Assembly: GCF_000820515.1 (NCBI RefSeq)
Contig: NZ_JXDG01000033.1
Span: forward strand, 1-64,000
DNA: 64,000 nucleotides
Direction: 5' to 3'
Source of the DNA: Pseudomonas batumici
GTDB taxonomy: Bacteria > Pseudomonadota > Gammaproteobacteria > Pseudomonadales > Pseudomonadaceae
Numbering within the stretch: position 1 is the stretch's first letter; each line of letters begins with the position of its first letter. Made by a program: the position numbers and the translations under genes. The notes below the pieces were generated by a model that did no database searches, was not told the origin of the DNA, and saw nothing but the letters and a program-made list of their open reading frames with translations. Shown piece by piece: positions 40,235-48,476 of the stretch.

Positions 40235-40421
40235 GTCTTCGGTGGTCGCCGCTTATTCGGCGACCGGGCTTGGAAACCCGAAGACATAGCGCACAGGCGC
40301 CAACCAGTTACAATTGCCGGCGTTTTTTTCGTCCGCAACTTTGTCAATGGCGGCTGTGCGCGGGAGGATTTCGATCCTGCCGGGTCCTATGTCCCCGGTT
40401 TCCAACCTGCGTACAGCTGCC
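40235..40421 (+). ncRNA. Structured leader RNA with two three-way-junction-like domains
   Basis: Domain 1 (40235-40285): outer stem GTCTTC/GAAGAC encloses hairpin GGTCGCCG-CTTATT-CGGCGACC and hairpin GGG-CTTGGAAA-CCC. Domain 2 (40349-40421): outer stem GGCGGCTGT/ACAGCTGCC (one G-U) encloses AGGAT-TTCG-ATCCT and CCGGG/CCCGG. The two domains lie head to tail in a 446-base gap before a small leader ORF and the DUF3077 gene. I recall similar sequence upstream of other Pseudomonas DUF3077 genes. The shape of domain 1 resembles C4-type antisense RNAs, but I cannot confirm the family. A frame through this region joins DUF3077, but its composition shows it is not real protein. Confidence 0.6.
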
Positions 40422-40471
40422 ACCCCTTCGCTTGGAACGAACGTGGCGGCTCTCACTTAGACGTAGGAGCT

Positions 40472-40546
40472 ATGCACATGCACGTACTTGCTTCGCTCGA
40501 CCTTCACTTCTCGGATACCTGCGTAATCGCCGGAGGTATTCAATGA
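40472..40546 (+). CDS. Small leader peptide before DUF3077
   Basis: 24 codons (MHMHVLASLDLHFSDT ...; ATG 40472, alternative ATG 40478) with AGGAG upstream. Its TGA overlaps the DUF3077 ATG by 4 bases. Position and overlap suggest translational coupling or leader-peptide control, in line with the structured RNA just upstream. No family is assigned. Confidence 0.45.
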   Translation: MHMHVLASLDLHFSDTCVIAGGIQ

Positions 40547-40821
40547 ATGATCATTCCCCCATCAAGACCCTCGGCGTCATTACCTTCGCCTCCTGCGGCT
40601 CGGGTGATCAGCAGTTGTTCCGAGTCAACCCCGATGTCCCGATCAAGGACGCCATGGAGCACGCCTCTAACCTGTTTTACTGCGCCAAGCACTTGGCCCT
40701 GGATGCTGCCATGGAGACAGATGGAAAGCGTTATGCCTGGGCCTCCCACTACCTTTGCGAGATGGGCAAAGCAGTGGTCGATGACCTGAACCAGAGAATG
40801 TTGTCTGGTCAAAAGGCCTAG
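40543..40821 (+). CDS. DUF3077 family protein
   Basis: 92 aa: LFRVNPDVPIKDAMEHASNLFYCAKHLALDAAME, then WASHYLCEMGKAVVDDL. This pattern (FRVNP-VP-DALE-AS) defines the DUF3077 group, common in several copies in Pseudomonas genomes and of unknown function. GGAGG lies 7 bases before the ATG. It is the last core-type gene before the accessory island. Confidence 0.8.
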   Translation: MNDHSPIKTLGVITFASCGSGDQQLFRVNPDVPIKDAMEHASNLFYCAKHLALDAAMETDGKRYAWASHYLCEMGKAVVDDLNQRMLSGQKA

Positions 40822-40874
40822 GCAGGGGCAGCTACTGGCGGATCGCAATTGCCGGTCCGCACAAACCTGCTGTT

Positions 40875-40961
40875 GTAGGAGCAAGCTTGCTCGCGATGGA
40901 CGTCAACGATGACGCGGAATGTCTGATGCACTGCGGCATTTTCACGCTCATCGCGAGCAAG
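40875..40961. repeat. Truncated REP-like inverted repeat at the island edge
   Basis: The left arm GTAGGAGCAAGCTTGCTCGC (40875-40894), continuing into GATG, is answered by CATCGCGAGCAAG at 40949-40961, but the outer part expected next (CTTGCTCCTAC) is missing and replaced by ACTGATCTAACATGG. The broken right arm marks a likely recombination junction. Confidence 0.6.
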
Positions 40962-40962
40962 A

Positions 40963-41271
40963 CTGATCTAACATGGCAATAACGGAAAACGAATCCATTC
41001 CAAACCTTCTGGCCAGGGCCTTGGCCATGCTCGGTGGAACGCAGAGGTACTGCGCTTATCTATTCCTCAACCGACGCGGTAAGACGCCGCCCGCCCCTGA
41101 AAACCCTTAGTCGTCGACTCCTGCTCTCCTCTGATGTCTCTCCCACTGCAGCAATCGGCCAAAAGCGGACAGTCCACTTACCAAATTATTCTAGAAAGCA
41201 TTATGAGATTGTGATGTTCTAGGGAGACAGGGATTATTCAGACTGCCGTGCAGTTGAACGAGAGGGAGCTT
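40963..41271. other. Gene-poor junction region
   Basis: There is no convincing gene. A 45-codon frame at 40973-41110 (MAITENESIPNLLARALAML ...) has no good ribosome site. A fragment of the island's dispersed repeat (AATCGGCCAAAAGCGGACAG) lies at 41153-41172. The helicase ribosome site GAGAGGGAG is at the end. Confidence 0.4.
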
Positions 41272-43971
41272 ATGGGTACGGTCACAAAGCAAATCCAGAA
41301 CGCTGCTGAGTCAATTTTTCGGAATATCGAATTGCTTGCTGACCAGCGGGCACTGCTCTCGCAGAACGTACTCGCCCAGCTCCGGAACCTAGTAGAGGGC
41401 GTAGCAGTTCGTCTTCACACGGGCTCGCCCGACGCCGAGTTTAACTACGCTGCGGTTGAAGCTGGGCTGGCCTTCGTCAAGAGTAATGGAAAGCTTAACT
41501 TCCTCGGCAGATTCCACAAACTGATCCAGCAAAGTGCCTCTCACTACACACTGGACGGGGACGCTTCCGAGCGTTTGATGCTCAAATACTATGAGTACCT
41601 CTGCCGCATCCGAAGCTTGCTTCAAGATAGCTGTGAGCTGGCCGTACTGGCAAACCTTGAGGATTTTCCGGTTGACCTCGATCCTTCTCTCCGTGAGTAC
41701 CACGAGAAGATCGCTGAACGAATTGAGCTGGCTCACTCATCCCCGCCGGATAACGGCCCTCGGGATCGATACTACATCCATAAAACGCGTCCTTTTTTCA
41801 TCTTCGGGCGGATTTGCTACGAAGCTACTCTCTATCGTGCTGTAAACAAGGTGAGCAAGTTCGACCGTATCATCGCCTTCACTGATATCGATATGACCGA
41901 TAAGTATGCGGCTATGTTGACGCTTCGACGAGACTCGATTGAAGTACTAGGCCAGATGATGCCGATCACCATCATCAGCGAGTGGGAAGTTTCAATTCGC
42001 CCGTGTGAGTTCGACAATTTCGCACGTCTCTTGGGCTTCGTCTCAAAAGTCCGCACCACCTCGAATGAGTACCGTTACTTGATGCATCGGCTGACGGCTG
42101 GCTCAGGCAGCTTGCTTGACCTTCTTGATATCTCTGACGACAGATATGCTGCGGCTAGGGCCGATGCCACGGCTGAGGGCGCGCAGCCCCTGATCTTCCC
42201 TGTACTAGATAGAGCGCGTTTGATCGTGAGATCACATGCACCAGGCCACAATGCCCTCCGATATCTCATGCTGCGGATGCAGAACCAGATACTCAAATCG
42301 CAGTACGACCGAGACGGCTGCCGCCTTCTTTCTGGACTGAAACTTCCATACCGGTGCATTCCCTTTGACACCATGCCGTTTTGTACCTCGTTGTCTTCCC
42401 ACAATCCTCGGTACTGGGACCTTATCGAAAGCCTTGATACGACTGGAAGGGGCCACGAACTGCTTGCTCGACGCGTGAAGAACAACGTAGAACGTCAGGG
42501 AAACCTTTACACGCCCGTGGCTGACCTTGAAGCGTTCGGAGACGTCAATGGATTGATCTCGACCTACAACGCGAAGCTCTACTACAAGCATACGGAACGC
42601 TATCTCCTGCTCGACAGGGGGCACGTCTTTGTCCGTGGGTATGAGAACGAAACTGTCTCCATTGTTGAGCAGCTTCAGGGATACGCATCGTCAAAAATTG
42701 AGGGCTTCACTCAGGCCGTCGAGCGCTGGCTCGATGAAACACCTGGTCGCATCGACGACCCTATAAAGAAGAACGCCCTCAAGCAGTTGTTCAGCCAGTC
42801 GCGCGTCGCACTAATCTATGGGGCAGCCGGCACTGGCAAATCAACGATGGTTGACCACATCGCTCACTATTTCAACGATAAGGATAAACTCTTCCTAGCG
42901 CACACAAATCCAGCGATCGACAACCTAAAACGTAAGGTCACCGCGCAGAACGCCGACTTCCGGACAATCAGCAGTCAGATTGGCAAAAAGACCTCTGCCA
43001 CGGAGTACGACCTTCTCGTTATCGACGAATGCAGCACCGTCAGCAACGCAGATCTCATCAAGGTACTGGAGAAAACCTCCTTCAAACTGCTTGTATTGGT
43101 TGGCGACGTTTACCAGATCGAGTCGATCCAGTTCGGCAATTGGTTCGAGATCATTCGATCATTCATTCCAAGTACGGCGGTTTTCGAGCTGACAACTCCC
43201 TTCAGAACCAAGAACGACTCACTGTTAGGCTTCTGGAATAAAGTTCGCGCCATTGAAGATGATCTCTCCGAGGTCATGGCCCGCAACGGATATTCCAGTG
43301 TACTCGACAAGACGCTATTCGAGCCTCAGGGGCAGGACGAGATCATCCTGTGTCTGAACTACGACGGCCTCTATGGAATCAACAACATCAACCGATTTTT
43401 GCAAACCAGTAATCCTGGCGCGGCTACCATCTGGCGTGTCTCCACGTACAAGATTGGAGACCCAGTGCTCTTTCACGAGACCGAACGGTTCCGACCTGTG
43501 ATCTATAACAACCTCAAGGGTCGCATCGTTGGCATCGACACCGTTCGTGGCCGGATCCAGTTTGACGTAGAGCTTGATCGAGCGCTCAGTGAGTTCGACG
43601 TAGATCATGATGAGCTTGAATGGATAGAGGGCTCGACCGTTCGCTTCTCTGTCTACGACTCCAATACCAGCGACGAAGACGATGATTCTCTGAACACCAC
43701 TGTACCATTCCAAGTTGCTTACGCCGTGTCGATACACAAGGCTCAGGGCCTAGAATACGACTCCGTCAAAATCGTCATAACCGACGCCAACGAGGAAGAC
43801 ATTACTCACAGCATCTTTTACACAGCAATAACTCGGGCACGCGAGCATCTGCGAATATTCTGGACTCCCGAGACGCAGCAAAATGTTCTAGAGCGGATCA
43901 ACCTCAGCGCGAACACAAAGGATGTCGCTATTCTCGCTGGCCGTCGCGGCCTTAGACCAGTGCGCAGATGA
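41272..43971 (+). CDS. SF1 helicase with an unknown N-terminal half
   Basis: 899 aa. The C-terminal half is a superfamily 1 helicase: Walker A LIYGAAGTGKSTM (about residue 517), Walker B LLVIDECSTV (about 582), LVGDVYQIESI (motif III), and the UvrD_C_2-like VSIHKAQGLEYDSVK with TAITRAREHLRIFW. The first 500 residues match nothing I recognise; they are alpha-helical at first, then mixed (YIHKTRPFFIFGRICYEATL). ATG 41272 follows GAGAGGGAG; GTG 41248 is in frame. The gene opens the island and stands alone on the plus strand. Such helicases with novel N-termini often belong to anti-phage systems (inference). Confidence 0.82.
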   Translation: MGTVTKQIQNAAESIFRNIELLADQRALLSQNVLAQLRNLVEGVAVRLHTGSPDAEFNYAAVEAGLAFVKSNGKLNFLGRFHKLIQQSASHYTLDGDASERLMLKYYEYLCRIRSLLQDSCELAVLANLEDFPVDLDPSLREYHEKIAERIELAHSSPPDNGPRDRYYIHKTRPFFIFGRICYEATLYRAVNKVSKFDRIIAFTDIDMTDKYAAMLTLRRDSIEVLGQMMPITIISEWEVSIRPCEFDNFARLLGFVSKVRTTSNEYRYLMHRLTAGSGSLLDLLDISDDRYAAARADATAEGAQPLIFPVLDRARLIVRSHAPGHNALRYLMLRMQNQILKSQYDRDGCRLLSGLKLPYRCIPFDTMPFCTSLSSHNPRYWDLIESLDTTGRGHELLARRVKNNVERQGNLYTPVADLEAFGDVNGLISTYNAKLYYKHTERYLLLDRGHVFVRGYENETVSIVEQLQGYASSKIEGFTQAVERWLDETPGRIDDPIKKNALKQLFSQSRVALIYGAAGTGKSTMVDHIAHYFNDKDKLFLAHTNPAIDNLKRKVTAQNADFRTISSQIGKKTSATEYDLLVIDECSTVSNADLIKVLEKTSFKLLVLVGDVYQIESIQFGNWFEIIRSFIPSTAVFELTTPFRTKNDSLLGFWNKVRAIEDDLSEVMARNGYSSVLDKTLFEPQGQDEIILCLNYDGLYGINNINRFLQTSNPGAATIWRVSTYKIGDPVLFHETERFRPVIYNNLKGRIVGIDTVRGRIQFDVELDRALSEFDVDHDELEWIEGSTVRFSVYDSNTSDEDDDSLNTTVPFQVAYAVSIHKAQGLEYDSVKIVITDANEEDITHSIFYTAITRAREHLRIFWTPETQQNVLERINLSANTKDVAILAGRRGLRPVRR

Positions 43972-43978
43972 ATTGTGA

Positions 43979-44042
43979 AGGGCCGCTATGGACCGATTTC
44001 TGCCCCTCACCACGGGCACAAAACGGCCAATAGCGGACTCTA
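43979..44042. repeat. Copy of the dispersed island repeat
   Basis: It contains GGGCCGCTATGGACCGATTT and CGGCCAATAGCGGACTC as imperfect inverted arms. The same words recur between most genes of the island (see findings). Confidence 0.55.
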
Positions 44043-44102
44043 ATGCCCGCATTCGTGGCTGGATTGGAGTGCAGCGGAAACCAGTCCGAGAAAAATGTGC
44101 AT

Positions 44103-44183
44103 AAGCACCTAATGATTAAGCTAAGGGAGGGCTTCAGCCAATCCCAGCGAACGAAGTTAGCGATTTTAACCAATTGCTATATA
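44103..44183 (-). other. attC-like recombination site 2 (degenerate)
   Basis: Read on the minus strand it begins ATAGCAATTGGTTAAAATCG, has a core GGATTGGCTGAAGCCC, and ends TTAGCTTAATCATTAGGTGC. It aligns with attC-like site 1: 13 of 14 bases in ATTGGTT(C/A)AAATCG, the GGA--GGCT-AAGCCC core, and TTAGC-TAATC-TTA. It overlaps the last codons of the 44177-44899 gene, as attC sites often abut cassette genes. The expected G of the crossover GTTAGG is A here, so it may be worn. Confidence 0.6.
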
Positions 44184-44899
44184 TTGCCTATTAGTTCAGC
44201 CCTAACAATTCTCAAGGGATCTATCGTTATGCCATTAGAATTGAAACAAGTATTTGCCCTGTCCGCAGCCTCTACGGGCGGATCACCATCGACAATTGAA
44301 TGAAGATACCAAAGCGCCAGCGACAACTCATGTTGCCCGGCCTCTCCTACGAAGGTGACAACATATGGCTTTGTTGTTGATCTGTATCGCATGACAAGTT
44401 TGTCATAATTTTCACCAAGTAAGGTTCCTGCGACATCCTCAATCATTTCCGGAACATCTATGTAGCTGTGATTAAATCCAGGAGCATGAATCGCTACCTC
44501 TTTAAAAAGGACAGCAAAAGGCCCTTCGTCAGCAGGGGTTTGTTTCCCTTGGATTGACATGCTGAATTGATTACTTCCTTTCCTCTCTATTCCAGAAGAT
44601 AGAGAAATTAGAGCTGATTCTATCTCTTTCTTTATTGCGCTCTTAGGAAGAATTCCTCTTGTGTAGAAGGAGGCTATATCATTAGTTCTTGTGCCATGAA
44701 ACCACATCGCTTCAATCTCTGACCTAGAGCTTCCAAGTGCATCGCAAATCTTCTTGTAAATATATTCTTCCGGCTTATATGTGTGATCCTGATAAGGATT
44801 GAGTGGCTTTAGCAGTAAGGTAAGAGTCGTTTTGTCTGTATTCAAAATTTTACAGACAGTTGACCATGCTGTGTTTTGGTCGGAACAGTCTAAGATCAT
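44177..44899 (-). CDS. Cassette-borne protein with ADP-ribosyltransferase-like HGT motif
   Basis: 240 aa. I do not recognise the family. EAMWFHGTRTNDIASFYTRGILP (His near residue 68) resembles the first NAD-binding strand of PARP/toxin-type ADP-ribosyltransferases (HGT followed by I..I...G). Possible later Tyr and Glu partners are not identified with confidence. The start is ATG 44899, because GGAGG lies 5 bases upstream inside ATGGAGGCGGAAATG; 44911 is an alternative. The gene is AT-rich against the chromosome. It is flanked on both sides by attC-like sequences in the same orientation, making it a likely integron cassette. Confidence 0.65.
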   Translation of the reverse strand: MILDCSDQNTAWSTVCKILNTDKTTLTLLLKPLNPYQDHTYKPEEYIYKKICDALGSSRSEIEAMWFHGTRTNDIASFYTRGILPKSAIKKEIESALISLSSGIERKGSNQFSMSIQGKQTPADEGPFAVLFKEVAIHAPGFNHSYIDVPEMIEDVAGTLLGENYDKLVMRYRSTTKPYVVTFVGEAGQHELSLALWYLHSIVDGDPPVEAADRANTCFNSNGITIDPLRIVRAELIGNI

Positions 44900-44924
44900 T
44901 TCCGCCTCCATGGATTTGGTCGCT

Positions 44925-45007
44925 ATATAACGATTAGGCTAACGGGCACGGGACGGGCTTTAGCCCGTCCAAGTGAGAGGAGCAAACGATTTGAACCAAT
45001 GTTATGT
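44925..45007 (-). other. attC-like recombination site 1
   Basis: On the minus strand: outer pair ATAAC (45005-45001) and GTTAT (44931-44927), with inner ATTGG and CCTAAT next to them as the second pair. Between lies a perfect 8-bp hairpin GGACGGGC-TAAA-GCCCGTCC. The total is 83 bp, inside the 57-141 bp range of attC sites. It lies between the two minus-strand genes and about 25 bases before the start of the downstream one, the normal spacing in a cassette array. Confidence 0.65.
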
Positions 45008-45021
45008 GCCAAAGCCAGTTT

Positions 45022-45672
45022 CTAAATTATGCCAGCTTCTTTTTGTAGCTTTTTAATATAATCACTTAAGGACTCATTAAAAACAGGGATGGTATCACTT
45101 ACAAACCCCCAGTCAAAATTCAATAAGGCGCTACTCCAACCTACGCTATAAATAATCCCGTCCTCATCGAGCTTTTTATCACCATGCGTCATTATAAAGC
45201 TTTCTTGATCAAAGTGAGCACCGTGCTTGTTGCGGTATGCTTTGGCAGCCTCTATAAATTCATCAAACTTGACTTTGATATCGCCAGAAAACGCCTCTAA
45301 AATTATCTCATCGAGAATCGGCTCCCAAAATGGTTTCTTGTTGGTGGCAATAACCCCTGCTTTCCCATAGCCGTCATTAAAAATAGTGCAGAGTTTAATT
45401 ATTATTTCTTCAGTTATTAGCTCGTCAATAAGCTGGATATCATGAATATCAGGAAATAAAGAACCATGTTCTTCTTCGAAACTATTCAATGCCTCCCCAC
45501 CAAGTCGCAGGCCAGTTTTTAATCTTTTGCGCTCATTATCATATAATTCGGTAATATGCAGCGGCCTTCCAGTGTTGCAGAAGCGATCAACTCGCTGCCT
45601 AAATGCCAGAAGATCAATAATTCTATTGAGGGCTATTTGCCACAAATATAACCTGCCAAGGGTTTCTTTCAC
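45022..45672 (-). CDS. Cassette-borne protein with HEPN-like RxxxxxH motif
   Basis: About 216 aa, AT-rich, mostly helical. AAKAYRNKHGAHFD carries R-x5-H (R147, H153 from GTG 45672), the catalytic signature of HEPN RNases, which occur in toxins and abortive-infection proteins. I cannot name the family. The start is uncertain: GTGs at 45684, 45681 and 45672 are in frame behind AAAGGTGG. It is followed on its own strand by attC-like site 1, so it is the cassette before the ART-like gene. Confidence 0.6.
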   Translation of the reverse strand: MKETLGRLYLWQIALNRIIDLLAFRQRVDRFCNTGRPLHITELYDNERKRLKTGLRLGGEALNSFEEEHGSLFPDIHDIQLIDELITEEIIIKLCTIFNDGYGKAGVIATNKKPFWEPILDEIILEAFSGDIKVKFDEFIEAAKAYRNKHGAHFDQESFIMTHGDKKLDEDGIIYSVGWSSALLNFDWGFVSDTIPVFNESLSDYIKKLQKEAGII

Positions 45673-45684
45673 TATTAGCACCAC

Positions 45685-46206
45685 CTTTATTTAGTACTGA
45701 TAACAAAATTGAAGCGACTTAACCTAGCTAGATACACACAACTATAAGTAGGCGACATTTATTGCGTAATTGCTTACGCCACATCTGTCGCAAAACCTTC
45801 CCTATCCATTCGTAACGCCTTGATCCCATTGAGCTAAACGCTTGAAACGAGCCAACTAGCTATTGAGCAGAAGCGACAAGACCTTCCCTGAGGCTACATA
45901 ATCTTTGGATAGCGTGTCTATGGTCGGGTGTGGATTAAGCGCTCCGATCTGTGAATGTCCGCTCCTAGCCGATTTCTGCCCGTCGTGAGGGGCAGAAATC
46001 GACCCAAAGCTGCCCTTCATGGATAGCAGTGAACGGCCAGAAGCAGACGGTCGCCCCTGATAAATTCGCCCCATTTTGCTCTTTCAAGTGGTGCTCCTCT
46101 GCATTTATTTATGCAATTGGCACTTAAATTGCGCCGAAAGGTATCAGTTTGAGGAAAGGTATTACAAAGAATAGGCACCCTCTGGTAATAGTGTATAAAA
46201 CAGGAA
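45685..46206. repeat. 522-base gap holding a hairpin repeat
   Basis: No gene is supported; a 72-codon minus frame (45856-46074) is made of repeat sequence. The main feature is a perfect 12-bp hairpin, CGATTTCTGCCC (45970-45981) and GGGCAGAAATCG (45990-46001), followed by GACCCAAAGCTGCCC and preceded by GAATGTCCGCT. This is the best preserved copy of the dispersed island repeat. Confidence 0.55.
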
Positions 46207-48267
46207 TCAGAAATTTTTCCGGAGATTGCCTTTGGCGATTTGCTCCAAGATCTGCATGTAACGCTCAGGCGTTACTTTAGAGATTTCTAAGACGTTGGTG
46301 AAAACGGGTGGAAAATCTTTGCCAGGAACCTCGTATTTTGCGGAAACCTGCGTGATCAGTGCGTTGTAGAGGCTGATCAGTGTTGGGCAGCTAGCATATT
46401 GAGGAAACACACGGACCGCCTCGTCCAGAGAGTTGTACAGGGGGATGCTGTACATGTGGCCCGTGGTTTCCTCGATGTTGCCGTAGAATCTCGCTTGCGC
46501 GTCTTTGAGGAAGTGTTTGAGCAGGTGGGGGTCAAGCACAGGCACGCCATTGCGGGGATAGCCCGCATGAAACTGGCCGTTGATGATCACTAAGGGAAGA
46601 ACCGTAATGTCATTACGGCCGATGAGTGACGGGTAGTGCACTGCGCAAAATTCTTGTAGATTTTCGCGGACCCGCTCTGCTTTTCGGCTGGCCTGAGTAG
46701 TTTTGTAATCTATTCCATTGTTATCGGACATCTCGTTGTGATAATCCAGCGGAGTGATAGGCGTGCGTCGGCTCCTGAGTTCGGCAATGACTATCAAGTT
46801 GCCAAAGGCAAACGTCAGATCAATTTCTTCATACTTTTTTGGCGCGTACCTAAATTTCAACGCCGCGGTCCAGCAGAGGTGCTCTGCTAGTATGGGGTTG
46901 TTTGATCGGCACTCTTGCAAAACGTTGAGAATGTCAAGTTCGAACAACTTGCCACGGCGTTTAGAGTTGGGGTCTATCCGCTTCAGCCAAGTGTCAAAAT
47001 TTCGCCCCATACTAGCAGTCAGCAGGGCACTCACTGGAAAACATACATGCTCATCCAGAACCAGCAAGGGTTGGCTCCAAAGATCGTTTTGGATGATGCT
47101 GGCGTCATAGGAGAGGATCTCGATGACGATCCTTACGTCTTCTACAGTCATATTTGTGCAACGCACCAGGAGATCGATCAACTCGTCCAGCCGAATCCTT
47201 GGGGCAAAGTCCAGCAGCTCGTCCCACTGCCCCGGCGATGGCTTGGATAAAGCCGTCTCTTTAATCTGGACGGAAAGAACCGCTAGGTGAAACCAGACAT
47301 TCAAAACATTGCGGATTGCCTGATCCTTGGCGTCGCTGGATGCCGAGTCCAGTAAGGGATGCAAGTGCTCGTCGATCATGTAGTGCGGTGCGGCGCGATG
47401 GTAGAAAGCCGACATCTGCGCCTCATCCGATAGATCCTGCCATGGAATGCAGGACAATACGTTACCAGGGCTCTGGTAGTGCAGATATTGACCTTCGTAC
47501 AACAATGATTCAGCAATCAAGCGCCGGCTTTTCCAATCGCGGACGATTTGCATTGCATTGGTGGCGTTATGGTGATCCCGACGATATTTGGAGACGGCCT
47601 TGATCAAATGCGGGTCCGGTGTGGTGGAGGCCAGTACCACTCCATTTGGATGCGGAAAAAATCTGACCTCGCCGTAGAGCAGATCCTGCCAGATTCGCGA
47701 GAAGCTATGAAAAAGCTGGGCCATTGAGGTTTCATTCTCAAAGAACGTGAGCTTGTCCAGTTGATGCGGACGAGCTTCAGGAAAGACCCGGTCTAGGTCA
47801 TCCCTATACTTTATTAATAGTTCCCAGAAAGGCCCGCATAAGCTATCGAGCCGATACGCGTTCAAGGTATTAGGATCAATCTCGACGCCGCCATTAGTAA
47901 GGGTGGACTTAAAGTCCAGATGCTGTTCCATCGCCGCGTCGGGCTGTCCCGCCATGAGCGCCATCTGTTCCTCGGAAATCCGGTAGAACGCGTGATTGGA
48001 GGCACCCAAGTGTGCTTGGATAAGTTCGTTCGCACTCAGCGGAGCTTCTCGGCTGAAAGTGAATTGCTGACGAGTATTTTGTACGCGCTGGAAATGCTCA
48101 TTGAGCCAGTTAACACCATTGAGGAAACCCCGCTCCTCGTTTCCCGCGCCCCTAGTCCACTCATAGGCTTGAAGCCAGCTGGATATTTCGAACTTGTCCA
48201 GCATGGTTGGATGGGGGAGTTGTCGATCACGGGCTAGTTTCAACAGCGTTGTTTGGGGGTGGTTCAT
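46207..48267 (-). CDS. Large protein with a probable PD-(D/E)xK nuclease-like C-terminus
   Basis: 686 aa, family not recognised. Residues 430-560 carry a pattern like a restriction-enzyme fold: helix with GKLFELDILNVLQEC, then KKYEEIDLTFAFGNLIVIAELRSRR (D followed 13 residues later by E-x-R in place of ExK), then a helix QASRKAERVRENLQ. The N-terminal 400 residues are helical without a clear motif; no TM segment. The R in place of the usual K could mean altered or lost catalysis. It stands alone on the minus strand, between the cassettes and the IS. Confidence 0.6.
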   Translation of the reverse strand: MNHPQTTLLKLARDRQLPHPTMLDKFEISSWLQAYEWTRGAGNEERGFLNGVNWLNEHFQRVQNTRQQFTFSREAPLSANELIQAHLGASNHAFYRISEEQMALMAGQPDAAMEQHLDFKSTLTNGGVEIDPNTLNAYRLDSLCGPFWELLIKYRDDLDRVFPEARPHQLDKLTFFENETSMAQLFHSFSRIWQDLLYGEVRFFPHPNGVVLASTTPDPHLIKAVSKYRRDHHNATNAMQIVRDWKSRRLIAESLLYEGQYLHYQSPGNVLSCIPWQDLSDEAQMSAFYHRAAPHYMIDEHLHPLLDSASSDAKDQAIRNVLNVWFHLAVLSVQIKETALSKPSPGQWDELLDFAPRIRLDELIDLLVRCTNMTVEDVRIVIEILSYDASIIQNDLWSQPLLVLDEHVCFPVSALLTASMGRNFDTWLKRIDPNSKRRGKLFELDILNVLQECRSNNPILAEHLCWTAALKFRYAPKKYEEIDLTFAFGNLIVIAELRSRRTPITPLDYHNEMSDNNGIDYKTTQASRKAERVRENLQEFCAVHYPSLIGRNDITVLPLVIINGQFHAGYPRNGVPVLDPHLLKHFLKDAQARFYGNIEETTGHMYSIPLYNSLDEAVRVFPQYASCPTLISLYNALITQVSAKYEVPGKDFPPVFTNVLEISKVTPERYMQILEQIAKGNLRKNF

Positions 48268-48476
48268 AGCGAGAAATCCCTGCCTCGATTGCTTGAAATG
48301 GTGTACCTCGCGGCTGATAGCGCAGCCAGACGATATTCCCTCGTACGGCTCACATCAAGCCATCCCTGCCTCCTCTGGCAACATTCCGGTAAAGCCGGGA
48401 GCACAAGCTTTTGAATGCCCCGGGTTTGCTATCGACCCGAAGCTGCCGTTCAGTAAGGGCAGCTAATGGCCGATTC

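Noticed and set aside
40171-40821. A 216-codon frame joined to DUF3077
   Set aside because: The first 120 codons translate the structured RNA region into a low-quality Arg/Ser-rich sequence; the good ribosome site is at 40543.
45856-46074. A 72-codon minus-strand frame
   Set aside because: It is composed almost wholly of the dispersed repeat and has no ribosome site.
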